Of a stretch of DNA of 64,000 bases, positions 1 through 12,669 are shown in pieces. How positions within the stretch are numbered: position 1 is the first letter of the stretch; the number at the start of each line of letters is the position of its first letter. The stretch comes from Hydra vulgaris (taxonomy: Eukaryota; Cnidaria; Hydrozoa; Anthoathecata; Hydridae): assembly GCF_038396675.1 (NCBI RefSeq), contig NC_088931.1, positions 7,292,501 through 7,356,500 of the forward strand. The letters are read 5' to 3'. Under the pieces are notes generated by a model. That model was not told where the DNA came from, ran no database searches, and saw nothing but the letters and a program-made list of their open reading frames with translations. The position numbers and the translations under genes were made by a program.

Positions 1-778
1 TATTACTATTATATTGTTAAATTTTAATATTATTATAATATGTTATTATTAATGTTATTTTTATATTATTACTAATATTATTATTAACATGTTATTATTA
101 ATGAAATTATTTTAATTTATAGTTATTATTTATATTATTGTTGTTGGTATTATTTTTATGGTTAACATTGTTATATAACTTTTACAGTTACTATTATTTC
201 TTCCTTTTCTTACAATTATCACCTTTTATCTGACTTTACTTTTCTTTTTATTATCACTATTTATTATTATTAAATTTGATAGGTGTTTACTTAAGATTAG
301 TATCATTACTATTTGTAAATATCCTTGATGTAAGATCTTTATTCAGATTAAATTTGATTTGATTTGATAAGTTTAAAAATTTTGTTATTATATCGCTACC
401 ATTTTTTATTATTTTTCTTAACTAGCAAAAAACCCCTCGAACCTCTCGCGCTAAATAAATTAGGTATTGAAATATTGCATTGGCATTTTTTTATTACAAG
501 GCTCTAGGGCAGTGAAATTTTAACTTGCATGCAAATAAAACCTAAGCAAAGCGCCAAAAAATAAGTAACGAAACTCTAACCTTTTTTCTCCTGATTATCA
601 AAGGGATAGAACTCATAACGGTCTTGTTATAGAACACACCGCTGAATTCGATGTATATAATTTTTTGACACTTTTATTTCTTAGATATAAAGTTTATATC
701 TTATAAATGCGGAAAATAAAACTAGCTAATGCTTGGAGCAACTACCAAAGAGAAAGAAAAAAAAATTAATTAACTTAC
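1..778. other. AT-rich non-coding stretch, likely intron downstream of the CD20/MS4A-like first exon
   Basis: Read on both strands, this stretch shows no convincing coding exon. Because a minus-strand exon ends at 779 with a GTAAGT donor, the sequence below it should be the first intron of that gene. The first 450 bases are simple TTATTATT-like sequence. Confidence 0.5.
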
Positions 779-925
779 TGGAACGCCACACCAAAAGGGT
801 GTAATAACATTCGAAGCATTGACCGCAATTATTGTACTGCAAATAACAATGACAACTCCAAAGCTTAACTGGCTAACGCCCAGCACACCAAACGTTAACG
901 CAATCTTTTTGTGTATAAGCACCAT
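779..925 (-). CDS. First coding exon of a CD20/MS4A-like four-span membrane protein (partial gene)
   Basis: Reading the minus strand from the ATG at 925-923 gives 49 codons, ending in a canonical donor (CCA|GTAAGT, donor bases 778-777). Residues 9-36 form a hydrophobic membrane segment rich in G, V and I. The exon ends with residues TPFWCGVP. A first membrane helix followed by a short loop with a PxWxGxP motif is how MS4A/CD20-type tetraspan proteins begin (family knowledge). I infer that the second helix lies in the next exon. No such exon was seen in 1-775, so the rest is probably beyond the window edge. The exon is intact and not repeat-like, so I take it for a host gene. Alternatives are another four-span family, or a chance open stretch, which the donor and hydrophobic pattern make unlikely. 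Confidence 0.55.
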
Positions 926-2102
926 TTTACTTGCAACACTTTATTTCATCTTCATTTTATTTTAGAAAACAATTGCAAAAAACAAAACTTCAACCTACTT
1001 GTTTGTAGTTGTTAAATGTTCAATAGGTGAGATATTTAATTACTCGACTTCAAAATAGTAACTTTACTTTTTGTTTCCTTTAGATATTAAAATACTTGGC
1101 AATAATGCACTTTTTAAGTTATTACTGATTCAAATAATCAATAATCAAATCAAAGAAACTAACATGTAAAAATATAAGATAGTAATTTTAATAATTGAAA
1201 CTTCAGTCTCAAAGATAAATAATATTCAAAAAGTTAATCCACGTTTTCCCATTAAGTGGTATTCAGAGAAAATTCACAGTTTCTTAGCAATAAAAACTCA
1301 CTGTTTCTTAGCGACAAAATATTATAAATTAACTATTTACTTTAAATGCTGAAAAAAATCAATGCAATGTCTCAAAATATAAATGTAATTATTTATTGAT
1401 ATAATTCTATTTAAAATTAGTTTTTATAACTCAACATCAACTCAACATCAACTAAACATCAAACAAAAATCTTTTTAATACAAGTTGAAATTATATTTAT
1501 TTTTTATGAAATCGCGTTAATAATTTTTAAAAGAAATTTTTGTAACAATTTTATGTCGCGACAGGCTCAGTAACTACAAATCGCTTTTATCACTTATTTA
1601 ATTTCTCACCCAGAGGCGATTTTACGGAAAGGGGGGTTCTACACCCCAAAGAAGGTAATTTTCAAGTTATACTATACATAAAAAACCCGACTATATGATT
1701 ATTAAAAATAATCAAAACTTAACAACAACCAATTTTTAAGATTGCGTTGTATATTTTGATTGATATATTTTATTGCATTTAAAAAATTTTCGTTGTATTT
1801 AAGAACAAGATAATAATTCGACAAGAAATTTTAATGTTGGTCGTAAATGGCAGTTGCAAATTAATCATATTTGTAACAAAATCTTTTTTCGAATTTAAAT
1901 TCTATCTTATATATATATATACATTAGGCGCGGATCCACCTTTTTTTGATGTTTGAGATCAACAAGTTCGTTTTGACAAGAGACCAACAAATTCGTAAAA
2001 TATTTTTTGAATTATTCTTAAATAAATTTATATGTATAAATAAATTCTAAATTTTATACAATAATCTCTTATTGTTCTATAATTATGGCTACACAAAGTT
2101 TG
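926..2102. other. Intergenic AT-rich DNA with no recognised gene
   Basis: Nothing coding was recognised. The part next to 925 would hold the promoter and 5' leader of the minus-strand membrane gene. No confident TATA or other motif can be separated from the AT-rich background. Confidence 0.5.
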
Positions 2103-2125
2103 AACCCCCTCAATATGAGGGGGTT
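2103..2125. repeat. Short perfect hairpin, 10-bp GC-rich arms
   Basis: AACCCCCTCA (2103-2112) pairs with TGAGGGGGTT (2116-2125) over a 3-base loop. It is a GC-rich island in AT-rich DNA, 30 bases from a TA microsatellite. Confidence 0.7.
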
Positions 2126-2157
2126 ACAAATTTTATAAGATCATAATTTTTGAACGC

Positions 2158-2411
<254 letters not shown>

Positions 2412-2435
2412 AACATTATTTGACAGCATCATATA

Positions 2436-3815
2436 ATGGGTTCAAAACGTGTAAAATATGGCAATTGGTCAAATGAATTGTTAAAGCTAGCAGTAAATGC
2501 AGTTTTAGTTGATGGTTGCTCGAAATATTCTGCTGCTAAACAATATAAAATACCAAGGCAAACACTACATGACTATATAAAACGAGCGTCTGTTGATAAT
2601 TGTGTTAAAAAGTTAAGTGCAGGACACCTAACAACACTCTCAGCTTTTTAAGAAAAAGAGCTTATAGAAGTTCTTCTGACCATGTCACAGAGATTATTTG
2701 GCCTGTCTCCAAAAGATGTGAACCAAATGGTATTCCAGTTTTGTGAATAAAATGGTATTATTTACAAGTTTAATTGTGGAACTAAGTCAGCAGGAAAAGA
2801 ATGGTTTAGGGGTTTTTTGAAACGTCATAATAAACTCTCTGTAAGAGTTGCTGAATCAACGTCATTGCATCGAGCCATTGGGTTTAATAGAATAAAAGTT
2901 AATTGTTTTTATGATGAACTAGAAAAAATAATGTTTAATGCCAATGGAATGCAGATTATTCCACCATCAAACTTATTCAACGTAGACGAACCCGGATTGT
3001 CTTTATGCCATAAACCAGGAAAAGTTGTTGCCCTGAAGGGAAAACATAGTGTTGGCAGCTTAACAAGCTCGGAAAGAAGAAAAACAATCACAATAGTTTG
3101 TTGCCAATCAGCAAGCGGATTTTTTGTCCCTCCAATGCTGATTTATCTACGTATTCGAGTGAGACCTGAATTTTTAGATAAAACCCCAGTTGGTTCTATT
3201 TCTGGTGGCAGCAAAAATGGGTGGATAACAACTGGTTTGTTTGAAAAATGGTTTGATCATTTTTTACTAGCAGTCCAGCCACAGTCAAGAAACCAACCAG
3301 TTCTTCTAATTTTAGATGGACATTCAAGTCATAAAAAAAATCTTAGTGTTATTATAAAAGCTCGCGAGACAAATGTTATTATATTATCACTTCCACCCCA
3401 CTGCACACACAAACTGCAACCACTTGATGTTTCATTTTTTAAAAGCCTCAAAATATTCTATGATCAAGAAGTTGGTACTTGGCTTCGTCATCATCCAGGT
3501 CGTCCTGTAACTGAATTAGAGGTTAGTGAATTATTTGGAATAGCTTATGGGAAAGCTGCAACTGTTCAAAATTGTCAGTCAGGGTTTAAAAAATGTGGAA
3601 TATATCCATTTGATAGAAATGTGTTTACTGAAGAAGACTTTGCTGCAGTTAAGGCTACTGATCACTCATATATTGTATCAAAAATTTCAAAACCAAATAT
3701 TACCTCTGAAATGCATCCTACTCTCAACAATGGGTTAGACTCTGCTAAAGATTTAGATCATGTTGATTTTGTCACAGAATGTATTATTGCTTTTCAAAAA
3801 GATAAATCATTTTAA
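2436..3815 (+). pseudogene. pogo/Tigger-type transposase with psq HTH and DDE_1 domain, two nonsense codons
   Basis: The frame from ATG 2436 runs through to 3815 with only two internal stops, TAA at 2649-2651 and TAA at 2748-2750. Codons before, between and after them read in one frame. Residues 1-50 form a psq/CENP-B-like helix-turn-helix (SKYSAAKQYKIPRQTLHDYI). The DDE_1 domain carries NVDEPG (first acidic residue), [10 protein letters not shown] (second) and LQPLDVSFF (third), the D-D-D arrangement of pogo/Tigger/Jerky proteins. The end of the domain ([14 protein letters not shown]) is also typical. A finger-bearing C-terminal part continues at 4031-4522. Such proteins cut and paste their own DNA at TA sites. 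Two nonsense changes in an otherwise well kept frame suggest fairly recent death. Confidence 0.9.
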
Positions 3816-4030
3816 AAGGTGTATTATTTTTACCATCTTCCACCATTTATTTTAAACACAGATTTAATTTGTTTTATATCAAGCAAAATAATAATTTTTC
3901 TGTTGTTTTATTAGCCTAAAAAAAAATTTCTTAAAAAATTTGTTCAAATTTCTTTAAAACATTTTAACTATTTTTTTATAATTTACATGTTGAATTTTAT
4001 TCATCTTCTTAAATTAAATATTTTTATTTA
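3816..4030 (+). other. Probable intron or degraded linker inside the pogo-type transposase gene
   Basis: No frame connects the DDE part to the finger part here. The segment is T-rich and ends in TTTATTTAG at 4031, a plausible acceptor. The matching donor is uncertain because the upstream frame ends in TAA at 3813-3815. Confidence 0.4.
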
Positions 4031-4031
4031 G

Positions 4032-4522
4032 AATCTGTTTCACCAAACTTATCATTTACACTTCATAAGTCATTAGAATTAGCCACCTCTAATGAAACCT
4101 CACAACCTCATGGTGTTACATTTGGATCACTAGCTGGACTTGAAATTAAAAATACAAAACGAACAGGTATAAAAAGGAGGGTAAATCATGCTGAAAAAAT
4201 TACTGGATCACCATATAAATCTCAGCTAGAGGAATCTTTAACTTTGAAATATAAGAACAGTCAGCCACGTAAAAAGTGCATTAAAAAAGATATATCTACA
4301 CATCAAAAGGCACGTTTGAATAACCTTGATGCAAAAGGTGTGATTAATAAACAACTTTGTGCAAAATGTCAATACAGTTATGGTGATCCTGTCGATCCGT
4401 ATTTAAAGGATAATTGGGATAAATGTCATAAATGCTCTAGATGGTGGCATGAAACATGTGCTGCTATATGTGGTGTTTATGCTAAAAAAGTATTTACTTG
4501 TGATGATTGTATGAAACACTGA
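4032..4522 (+). pseudogene. C-terminal exon of the pogo-type transposase: basic linker and PHD-like zinc finger
   Basis: The open frame from 4031 starts ESVSPNLSFTLHKSLE, passes through a lysine-rich linker and ends in a cysteine/histidine cluster: CAKCQYSYG, then CHKCSRWWHETCA and CDDCMKH. The spacing (C2, C2, HxxC, CxxC) is that of a PHD-like finger. Large pogo/Tigger-like proteins of invertebrates often carry such a finger after the DDE domain (family knowledge). It follows the DDE part in the same orientation, so I read it as the last exon of the same transposon. Confidence 0.7.
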
Positions 4523-5437
<915 letters not shown>

Positions 5438-5929
5438 CAATACAGGATCACTACACATTGTTCGTTACATTCTAACCATCAAACTAAAATCAAGAAATAA
5501 CCTTTGCTTTGATTTAAAGCCGGATTCACTTTTATCACTAGCCATTTTTTTACTAGCCATTTTGGAAAGTTCAAATGACGCAGTTCAATTCAGTAATTTG
5601 TGGATATGATTCGTTAATAGGGTGGTTCAAATAACAACATTTTTGAAAAATATCTGCAGCTCACACATGTGTTTTATATGATAAAATAACACTGAATTTA
5701 AAAGTTTTTTGAATAAAAAATATTTTTGCTGGTCTCAATGACCCTTGAATATTTAAAAATATTGAATAAAAAAATTGAATTATATAAAAATTTCAAAAAT
5801 AATCATCATTTTATAAAAAAAATATTATTTTTTTGAAAATGACATATTTTAGAAAATGACATATTTTAACAAAAAATAAAAAGTATGCGTTTTCGCAAAG
5901 TTTTTTAGTTATAAATTTTTACAAAGTTA
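5438..5929. other. AT-rich spacer, nothing recognised
   Basis: No coding or RNA feature seen. It contains simple A/T-rich repeats such as AGAAAATGACATATTTT duplicated at 5830-5870. Confidence 0.4.
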
Positions 5930-6775
5930 AACCAACATTGTCCCAAGATAATCTTAAATTTCTATATTTTTCCTTACATCCAAAGTTATCTTACGTACGC
6001 TAATATTTCATGGGCAAGTACACACAAATCCAAATTGAATACTCTTTATATAAGTCAAAAACACGCATCAAGATTAGTTTATGATAAAGATAAACTCTCC
6101 CATGCTGAACCTTTAATAAAAACCTTAAAGCTCTAAATGTTTACTAAATAAGCATCAATCAAAATATTCTATTCATGCTTAAATACAATCTTGGACTAGT
6201 CCCATCGCATTTTTCAGATAACTTTTTTCAAATTAACTCTAATAGATATACCACAAGAGCAACAGGGAACTTCACATTACCTAAAAAAATGACAAAGTTC
6301 TCACGATTCTCTTTTTCCTACCTGGGTCCGTACCTGTATAACAAAGTAATATTCGAAAATATAGAACTTAAAGCATTAAATAATCCCGCCACTTTGAAAA
6401 AAAATTTATACTAAAATATTTATGTTTATCATCGACTGTATATAATTTAATCTCTTTTAACTTTATATAACAATTAATTAGATTTATTTAACCATTTAAT
6501 AAGGTACTCGATGATAAGACTATATAGTCTTCTTTGAGTCTCCTTTACAACAACATGTTTATATTTGAAGTAACAATAGTTTTTAGTTTTGATTTGAAAA
6601 ACACTGTTAGTTTTTATGATAAAAAACGTGATTTATTAATTTAACGTTATATTTTGTAATAATTGCTAAATTACGTATTCTTATGTTATTTTTTGTATTC
6701 TTTGCATTATATTATGTGATAGAGTTGTAACGTAATGAAGTGTAAATATATTGAAGCAGTAAAAAAAAAAAAAAA
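5930..6775 (+). mobile_element. LINE 3' end (RT C-terminus, 3' UTR and poly-A)
   Basis: This segment is closely similar to 21,620-22,552. Both contain ATCCAAAGTTATCTTACGTA, GGGCAAGTA then ACACAAATCCAAATTGA, and both end in GTAACGTAATGA plus GTAAATnTATTGAAG followed by A-runs (here 6761-6775). The frame at 6175-6414 encodes a LINE RT C-terminal tail (residues LGLVPSHFSDNFFQINSNRY). The 5' part is missing, the usual 5' truncation of LINE copies. It is in plus orientation and not functional. Confidence 0.85.
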
Positions 6776-7840
6776 CTTTTTTATCAATTTTTTTTTCTAA
6801 AATAATAATTATTTTTCAAATTTTAATATAACTTCGCTTCTTTTGAGATCCAACAATACATTTGAATAACTTTTAATTAATATTAGGGTACCATTAAATG
6901 TCTTGAGGCACTACTAAAAATATTTTTCATTCAAAAAACTTTTAAATCTACTGTTATTTTATCATATATAACACATCAATAACACATTATGGTAAACATA
7001 TTAAGCTAACCAAGAGCTGTAGATATTTTTTCAAAATATTGTTTTTTGAACCTATGGGTTAAAGAAAAAATTAGATAATAATTTGAATTTTGCTTATTAA
7101 GATTCAATATGACATTTAACAATTTGTTATTTACTTTAATATTTTCTTTATATGTAAAGTAGAACAATATAAAAACCTGACTAGAAATTTTTTATATTGA
7201 CCATTTGTGACAGTTGGATATTGACCAAATTTGTACCACTCTCTTTTATGAGATAGCATCAGTGCGGTCCATGCTACAGTACTTTCATGAATGGTTTTCA
7301 AAGGTTGAAAATCATTCATGAAAATGATTTTCAAAAAGTTGGAGATAAGAACACAATTGTAAGTTTTGGCATGTCATAAAAGATATTGGTAATATTATTT
7401 TTACAAATGTTATCATACCTGGAGATTTATATTGATTTTTAGTTTCTCAATGTTTAGTCGTTGTTGCGCTGTAAAAAAAAAAGTCCGTAGCTTTTATCAG
7501 ACTTTTTCCGTTATGTTACGAAAAAATTTCGTTTTTCATAGATCAATACTATTTTTTAACAATTACATCTTTTAACACAATTTTGTCCGTACTTATGATA
7601 CAGAAAAAGTCCTCATTTTATACGCCTTCAGAGTATACTATTTTGAAATGGTCTCTCGTGAAAAGGTCCCTCTTGATAGTTCCTCGAAACTAATGATATA
7701 CAAATAATAGGAAAGAATATATATTTTTTATTCTTTCTTTTTTACACATTAAAGTAAATCGTCTTACAATAAAATAGTTAAAATGATAAACCGTTACATA
7801 ATAAGAAATAAGTTAAAGATAAAAGAACGAGGATAGGGGA
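6776..7840. other. AT-rich spacer with an 18/19 hairpin at 7283-7323
   Basis: No gene recognised. A minus-strand frame of 67 codons (7131-7334) overlaps a hairpin and matches nothing I know. Around 7845-7880 the GC-richer GGGGAGACCGGGGATAGTTG resembles a transposon terminus, but no partner end was found. Confidence 0.4.
7283..7323. repeat. Inverted repeat, 19-bp arms, 3-base loop
   Basis: Arms 7283-7301 and 7305-7323 pair at 18 of 19 positions around a 3-base loop (AGG). Confidence 0.75.
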
Positions 7841-7930
7841 GACCGGGGATAGTTGGCCGCAAGGGTACGTTGACGAACTGCGTTTATCTTTAAAGCCTTT
7901 CATCAGAAAGTGACAAAAATTACTCAGAAA

Positions 7931-7991
7931 CTTCCTAATTATACTAAGTCAGATCAAGTTATACTTGATCTGACTTAGTATAATAAGGAAG
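7931..7991. repeat. Long hairpin, 29-bp arms, 3-base loop
   Basis: Left arm 7931-7959 and right arm 7963-7991 are reverse complements at 28 of 29 positions with a 3-base loop (TAT). It lies at or just before the 5' end of the LINE that follows. Confidence 0.9.
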
Positions 7992-7994
7992 CTA

Positions 7995-8828
7995 CTGGTA
8001 ACATGTAACCCAGTCGATCTGCTTCATGTCCTGCTGCCTTGAAGGATACGCCTTTTTAGGCAAAGGCTAGGAGATGCCAACTCCGATTTAAAACACCCCC
8101 TGCCTTGGGGCTCTTGGTTGAGTAAAGGCTAGAGATGGTGTCTATTTAAAAATACTCCTCTTGGACAGATGTTAAATGCACCCGGCTACTGTCTTGTAGA
8201 AGGCCTCCTAGGCAAAGACTTAAGGGGTAAACAGATTCTATCTGTTGACCAGCCTCGCACCCCTTATTCATCTAGTATTTTTAATTCATCAATGTATTAA
8301 AAATACATCTAATAGATGTATTGAAAAAACATCTATTAGATGTATTTTTAATACATTGTTTCCAGTTTAGGATGTTGAATGCTGGATCTTCTTCACTCAA
8401 TGCATGAGTTTTGCTTGTGTCTCTGTTTTTATGACTAGGCAACTCATTCTATTATCTCCTAATGAGGGTACAGCTCTAAAACTCAGTTTTATGGTTCTGA
8501 GGCCGGCTGGTAGTCAGGTTTCCCGAACTCTGTGTTAGCTCTCAGAGAGGCTGATTCCATCAACAGCTGAAAAATATCAAAGTATTAACATTGCCATGTT
8601 GCGCATGAATGGTTTCCCTGTTTGTACTTTTGGTGTGCATTGCGGAGGCCACATTTGGAGCCCTTTGTTACGGCTTAGAGTTTATTAGTAGTAATGAGGC
8701 AATTGCTTGGGCTATTAAACAGTGTTCTGAGTACTATCTATGCTTTGAGTCAAGTTCTTCAATCTAATTTAAAAATGAATAAAGTACCAAAAACTATAAA
8801 ACACAAAAAACCATCATCATCACCAAGT
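7995..8828 (+). mobile_element. 5' part of a LINE (leader / ORF1 region, degraded)
   Basis: This GC-richer stretch directly precedes the endonuclease frame of the LINE and shares its orientation. It contains short repeated blocks (GGCAAAGGCTAG, AAGGCTAGAGATG) and a large hairpin at 8290-8358. No intact ORF1 is seen. Confidence 0.5.
8290..8358. repeat. Perfect hairpin, 30-bp arms, itself built of smaller palindromes
   Basis: Arms 8290-8319 and 8329-8358 are perfectly complementary around a 9-base loop. Each arm contains the palindrome ATACATCTAATAGATGTAT, or its mirror, so the region can fold as one long hairpin or two small ones. Confidence 0.95.
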
Positions 8829-9867
8829 GCTCTAAACCTATCATTCTCTAATATTCGTGGTCTTTGAAGTAACTTTTCTTCTGTTGAGTCTTATCTCTTG
8901 CAAAGTTCGCCAGACCTACTTGCTCTTTGTGAGACTAATTTGAGTTCGACTGTCTCATCTTGTGATCTTAGTGTTGATGGTTATCTTCCTCTAATTCGTA
9001 AAGACTCCAATAGTCACATGCATGGCCTCGGCATTTACATTCGTAAGAATTCACCCATTTGTCGTGAAACTAGGTTTGAATCCACAGACTATTCTTTCAT
9101 GTGCTTTCGCTTAGCACCACTTCACTCTACTGCCTTTCTCTTTGTTCTATATTGCTCTCCTTCATCTCAAGACAACACTCTTTTTGACGTTATTTCTGAT
9201 CATATTGACCAAGCCCTCTCTCTTTATCCATCAGCTAATATATTTGTTGTTGGTGACTTTAGTACTCACCACTCAGAATGGCTTGGCTCTAGTGTCAGTG
9301 ACTCTGCAGGCATTAAAGCCCACAACTTTTGCCTTTCTCATTCCCTAACTCAAATAGTCAACTTTCCAACTCGCTTTCCAGACAACCCGAATCATCTACC
9401 TTCTCTACTCGACTTATGTCTTGTTTCTGATCCTATTCAGTGCTCAGTTTCTCCACATTCACTCTTAGGTTCTTCTGTTCACAGTTTGATCTCTCTAAAA
9501 CTAATATCTCATTCTTATTCATCACCTGAATCCCCCTATTATCGAACCTCTTACAACTACAGTAAAGGTGACTGGGATTATTTCCGTAATTTTCTTCGTG
9601 ATGGCCCTTGGGTAGAAATCTTTCGTCTTCCTGTCGACAAATGTGCTTCTTACATAACTTCGTGGATTCAGGCTGGAATGGAATCTTTTATTCCCTCTCG
9701 ACAATTCCAGGTCAAGCCTCACTCTTCTCCATGGTTTTCCTCACATTGTGCTGCTGCGATTCGAAACCGTTACTTCCATATTTATCAGCAAAACAATTCT
9801 CCAGAAAACAGACGTCTGTTTATTATTGCAAGAAACAATTGTAAAACAATTGTAAAGAGGTTAAGGC
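8829..9867 (+). pseudogene. LINE apurinic-type endonuclease (EEP) domain
   Basis: The frame starts near 8829 (residues SALNLSFSNIRGL, then a TGA where an arginine is expected) and is open from about 8880 to 9860. It shows the exonuclease-endonuclease-phosphatase motifs of jockey/CR1-type LINEs: LALCETNL near the start, VVGDFSTHHSEWLG in the middle (the usual GDFNxHH, N changed to S) and GSSVHSLISL near the end, where family members have SDH, so the catalytic aspartate-histidine pair is disturbed. In active copies this enzyme nicks target DNA for target-primed reverse transcription. At about 9850 the frame passes abruptly into the RT palm domain. Confidence 0.9.
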
Positions 9868-10984
9868 CATTGCTCTTGACATTTCAAAAGCTTTTGATAA
9901 AGTTTGGCATGCTGGTCTTCTCCATAAGCTTTCTTCTTATGGTGTATCCGGCAACATCTTTAAGATCATTGAATCCTTCTATTCCAATCGTAGCATAAAA
10001 ATTGTCCTCGATGGACAACACTCTTCTTCTTATTCTGTAGTTTCAGGGTTTCCTCAAGGTTCTATCCTTGGCCCTACTCTTTTTAACTTATATTAACAAT
10101 CTTCCAGATATTCTCACATCTAAGGTGGCATTGTTTGCTGATGATACTACCATTTATTCTTGTCGTGATAAGAAACCAACACCTTCTGATTGCTTGGAGG
10201 AGGCATTTGAGCTTGAAAAGGATCTCACTTCTGCTACATCATGGGGCTCACAGTGGCTGGTGAACTTTAATTCAGATAAAACTCAATTTTTTTCAGCCAC
10301 TCGTGATTGCAATAATTTTGATCTTCCTATATTTATGAACGGTGATGTACTCGATGAGTCACCTACTCTTCATCTTCTTGGACTAACTCTTACTTCCAAT
10401 CTTTCTTAGAAACCATTTATCAAATCAGTTGCAAAATTAGCATCTGCTAAGGTTACATCTCTTTATCGAGCTCAACACTTTCTTACTTCTGATTCTATTC
10501 TCTATCTCTATAAATCTCAAATCCGGCCTTGTATGGAATACTGTTGCCATATCTAAGCCGGATCTTCTAATGATGCCCTTTTTCTTTTAGACAAGGTGCA
10601 AAAACGCATCGTAAACATAGTTGGACCTGCTCTTGCAGCCAACGTCCAACCAATATCATATCGTCGTAATGTTGCTTCTCTTTCTCTTTTCTACAAATAC
10701 TAAAATGGGCACTTCTCTAAAGAGCTAGCGTCTCTTATGCCATCTACTAAAATTCATTCTCGTGTTACTCGTCATTCAATTAAGTTTCATCCTTTTTCTT
10801 TAACTGTTTCCTAAGTGCTCCAAAAACTCTTATTCGTCTAGTTTTTTTCCCCGAACATCATCTCTTTGGAATTCGCTTCCTTCATCTTGCTTTCCTGATT
10901 CATATAATTTGCAATCTTTTAAGTCGTCCGTCAATCGTTATCTTGCTCTACAATCTTCATCTTTTCTTTTTCAGTAACTTCCAA
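9868..10984 (+). pseudogene. LINE reverse transcriptase remnant, fingers deleted, frameshifted
   Basis: Following the endonuclease, the frames read AIALDISKAFDKVWHAGLLH (palm motif A), then a QGSILGP block, then VALFADDTTIYSC (motif C, the FADD catalytic pair) at about 10,130-10,160. The thumb and C-terminal part continue (LLDKVQKRIVNIVG) to a stop near 10,975. Motif A appears only about 30 codons after the endonuclease, so the RT N-terminal and finger region (several hundred codons in intact relatives) is missing. There are also frameshifts and stops (for example TAG after SNLS at 10,407). It cannot make an active enzyme. Confidence 0.9.
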
Positions 10985-11036
10985 CTTTAATTAGTGGCTG
11001 CTTGCAGCCTTGTTGGAACCAAAGATGTTTAAAAAA
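10985..11036 (+). mobile_element. 3' end of the 8-11 kb LINE
   Basis: A short 3' tail (GGCTGCTTGCAGCC small palindrome, then GTTGGAACCAAAGATG) runs into AAAAAATATATATATA. This marks the LINE end and a small AT repeat. Confidence 0.55.
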
Positions 11037-11533
11037 TATATATATATTGACCATTTCATCATTCACTCACGGTGATTCAATACTTATTAAAACTTGGGAT
11101 TTTATTATGCGCATGCGTTAGCTGCAAATATATAAATATCATTAATTTGATTAACTGCGTTACGCTTTCATTATACAGTGCTTACCAATTTGCCCGCTTG
11201 TTTGTGTTTTTTTGTTGTTGGTAAACTTGATCTTGTAAAATAAAGCAAAACCGATCACAAATGAACTTGATTTAGTATTGTAATTATTAGAATTTGAAGT
11301 AGTAAAATTGCTTTACTGGGATCAACAAAGCTTTGTTTTTAGCGAAATTAACATATTTTATTCATTTGTATTTTAGAAGAACTAAAGTATTTGTAAGATT
11401 TTGGTAAGTTGTTAACAATACTCCTTCTTTTTATCTTTTCAAAAAAAATAGTCCTTATTACCAGTCATTTTTTTACAAGAAAGTATAATGTTTTTGAATA
11501 GGGTAGATTTCACGAAAAAAAACTCCGTAAAAT
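11037..11533. other. Upstream region of the RAG1-N-like gene
   Basis: AT-rich and without coding signal. It separates the LINE end from the ATG at 11,534 and would hold promoter and 5' leader. No terminal inverted repeat was recognised. Confidence 0.4.
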
Positions 11534-12421
11534 ATGGCGAGTAATCACCAACAAAAACTATCCAGAGTATGTAGAATATGTAGAAACCTTTTAGGAAAAG
11601 ACAGTTTAAAAACTGACAGTAAAACAGATCGAATTTATAAAGCTTTTAGAATAAATGTATCAGAAGATTCTCAGTGTATTCATCCAGAGAAAATGTGCAT
11701 GAAGTGTTATACTTCTCTTAAAAACATCGAAAATAGAGGCAGTAAAGTTTTCAAAGTTCCAAAAATTTGGGTAAAATGTCCAACAGTCGAATGCAAATGT
11801 GTTTTTGGTATTCCTGGTCGAAAATCTCTATCTAATGTTGGGCGACCAGGAAAGATTAAAAAATGGACAAAATTTTATATAAAATAATTTCTTGATTCAT
11901 TGCCTATACAAGAAGATAAAGAAATTTTAACAGAACTAAACCATAAACTAAATCCACATATAGTTTTATGCATTTGTAAGATTTGTGGGGAAGTTATGAA
12001 TCAGCCTGTCATGCTAAAGAACTGTCAACACTCATTCTGTAGCTTGTGCATTTTATCAAATGTTAAAGATAAATTAGAAAATGATTCAAGTTGTCCATTA
12101 TGTAAAACTAACATCACAATTGACAGCCTATCATAGTCTGTCCATATATCTGAAATTATAAAACATTTAACTACTATATGCAAGATTTGTGACAAAAAAG
12201 TATTTTTAAAAGACAGAAATTTTGAAAATCACGACTGCATAAAAATATCAAACAACACCATAAATGAAAACGACCAATTAGTTAGTATAAACAGTTTTTA
12301 CCAAGTCACTGACACAAGTGAAATCCCATGAGAAGTCAATGATGCTGTTTTACATATCATTAAAAAAAAGTTGAATCAGTCCAAAACATCTACAATAGAA
12401 TTTTTATCAGTTGGGCCTAGG
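11534..12421 (+). CDS. N-RAG gene exon 1 (zinc motifs and RING), with three nonsense codons
   Basis: Phase 0 at both ends, 296 codons. The two open pieces 11534-11887 and 11900-12136 are in the same frame and belong to this one exon. Confidence 0.75.
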
Positions 12422-12669
12422 GTAAGAAATATGTTTTTAACTTTATAGCAAGTTAAATAGTGTTTACTCTTCTATTACGCTAGATATAATTGTAATTATT
12501 AGAAATGTAGTAGTATTTAAACTTTATTATATCATTTTAATGCAATCGATATTTTAGGCAAGAGTAAATCAGTTTGATTTAGTTTTTTTAATATTAAATA
12601 TAAGTTATAAAAAAAATATAAAATATTATTTTATTTTCTATTTGAAGTAATGTTTTGTTTAATTTACAG

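Noticed and set aside
7131..7334. 67-codon minus-strand frame
   Set aside because: It overlaps a hairpin and no family is recognisable. Possibly a scrap of a transposon, but unsupported.
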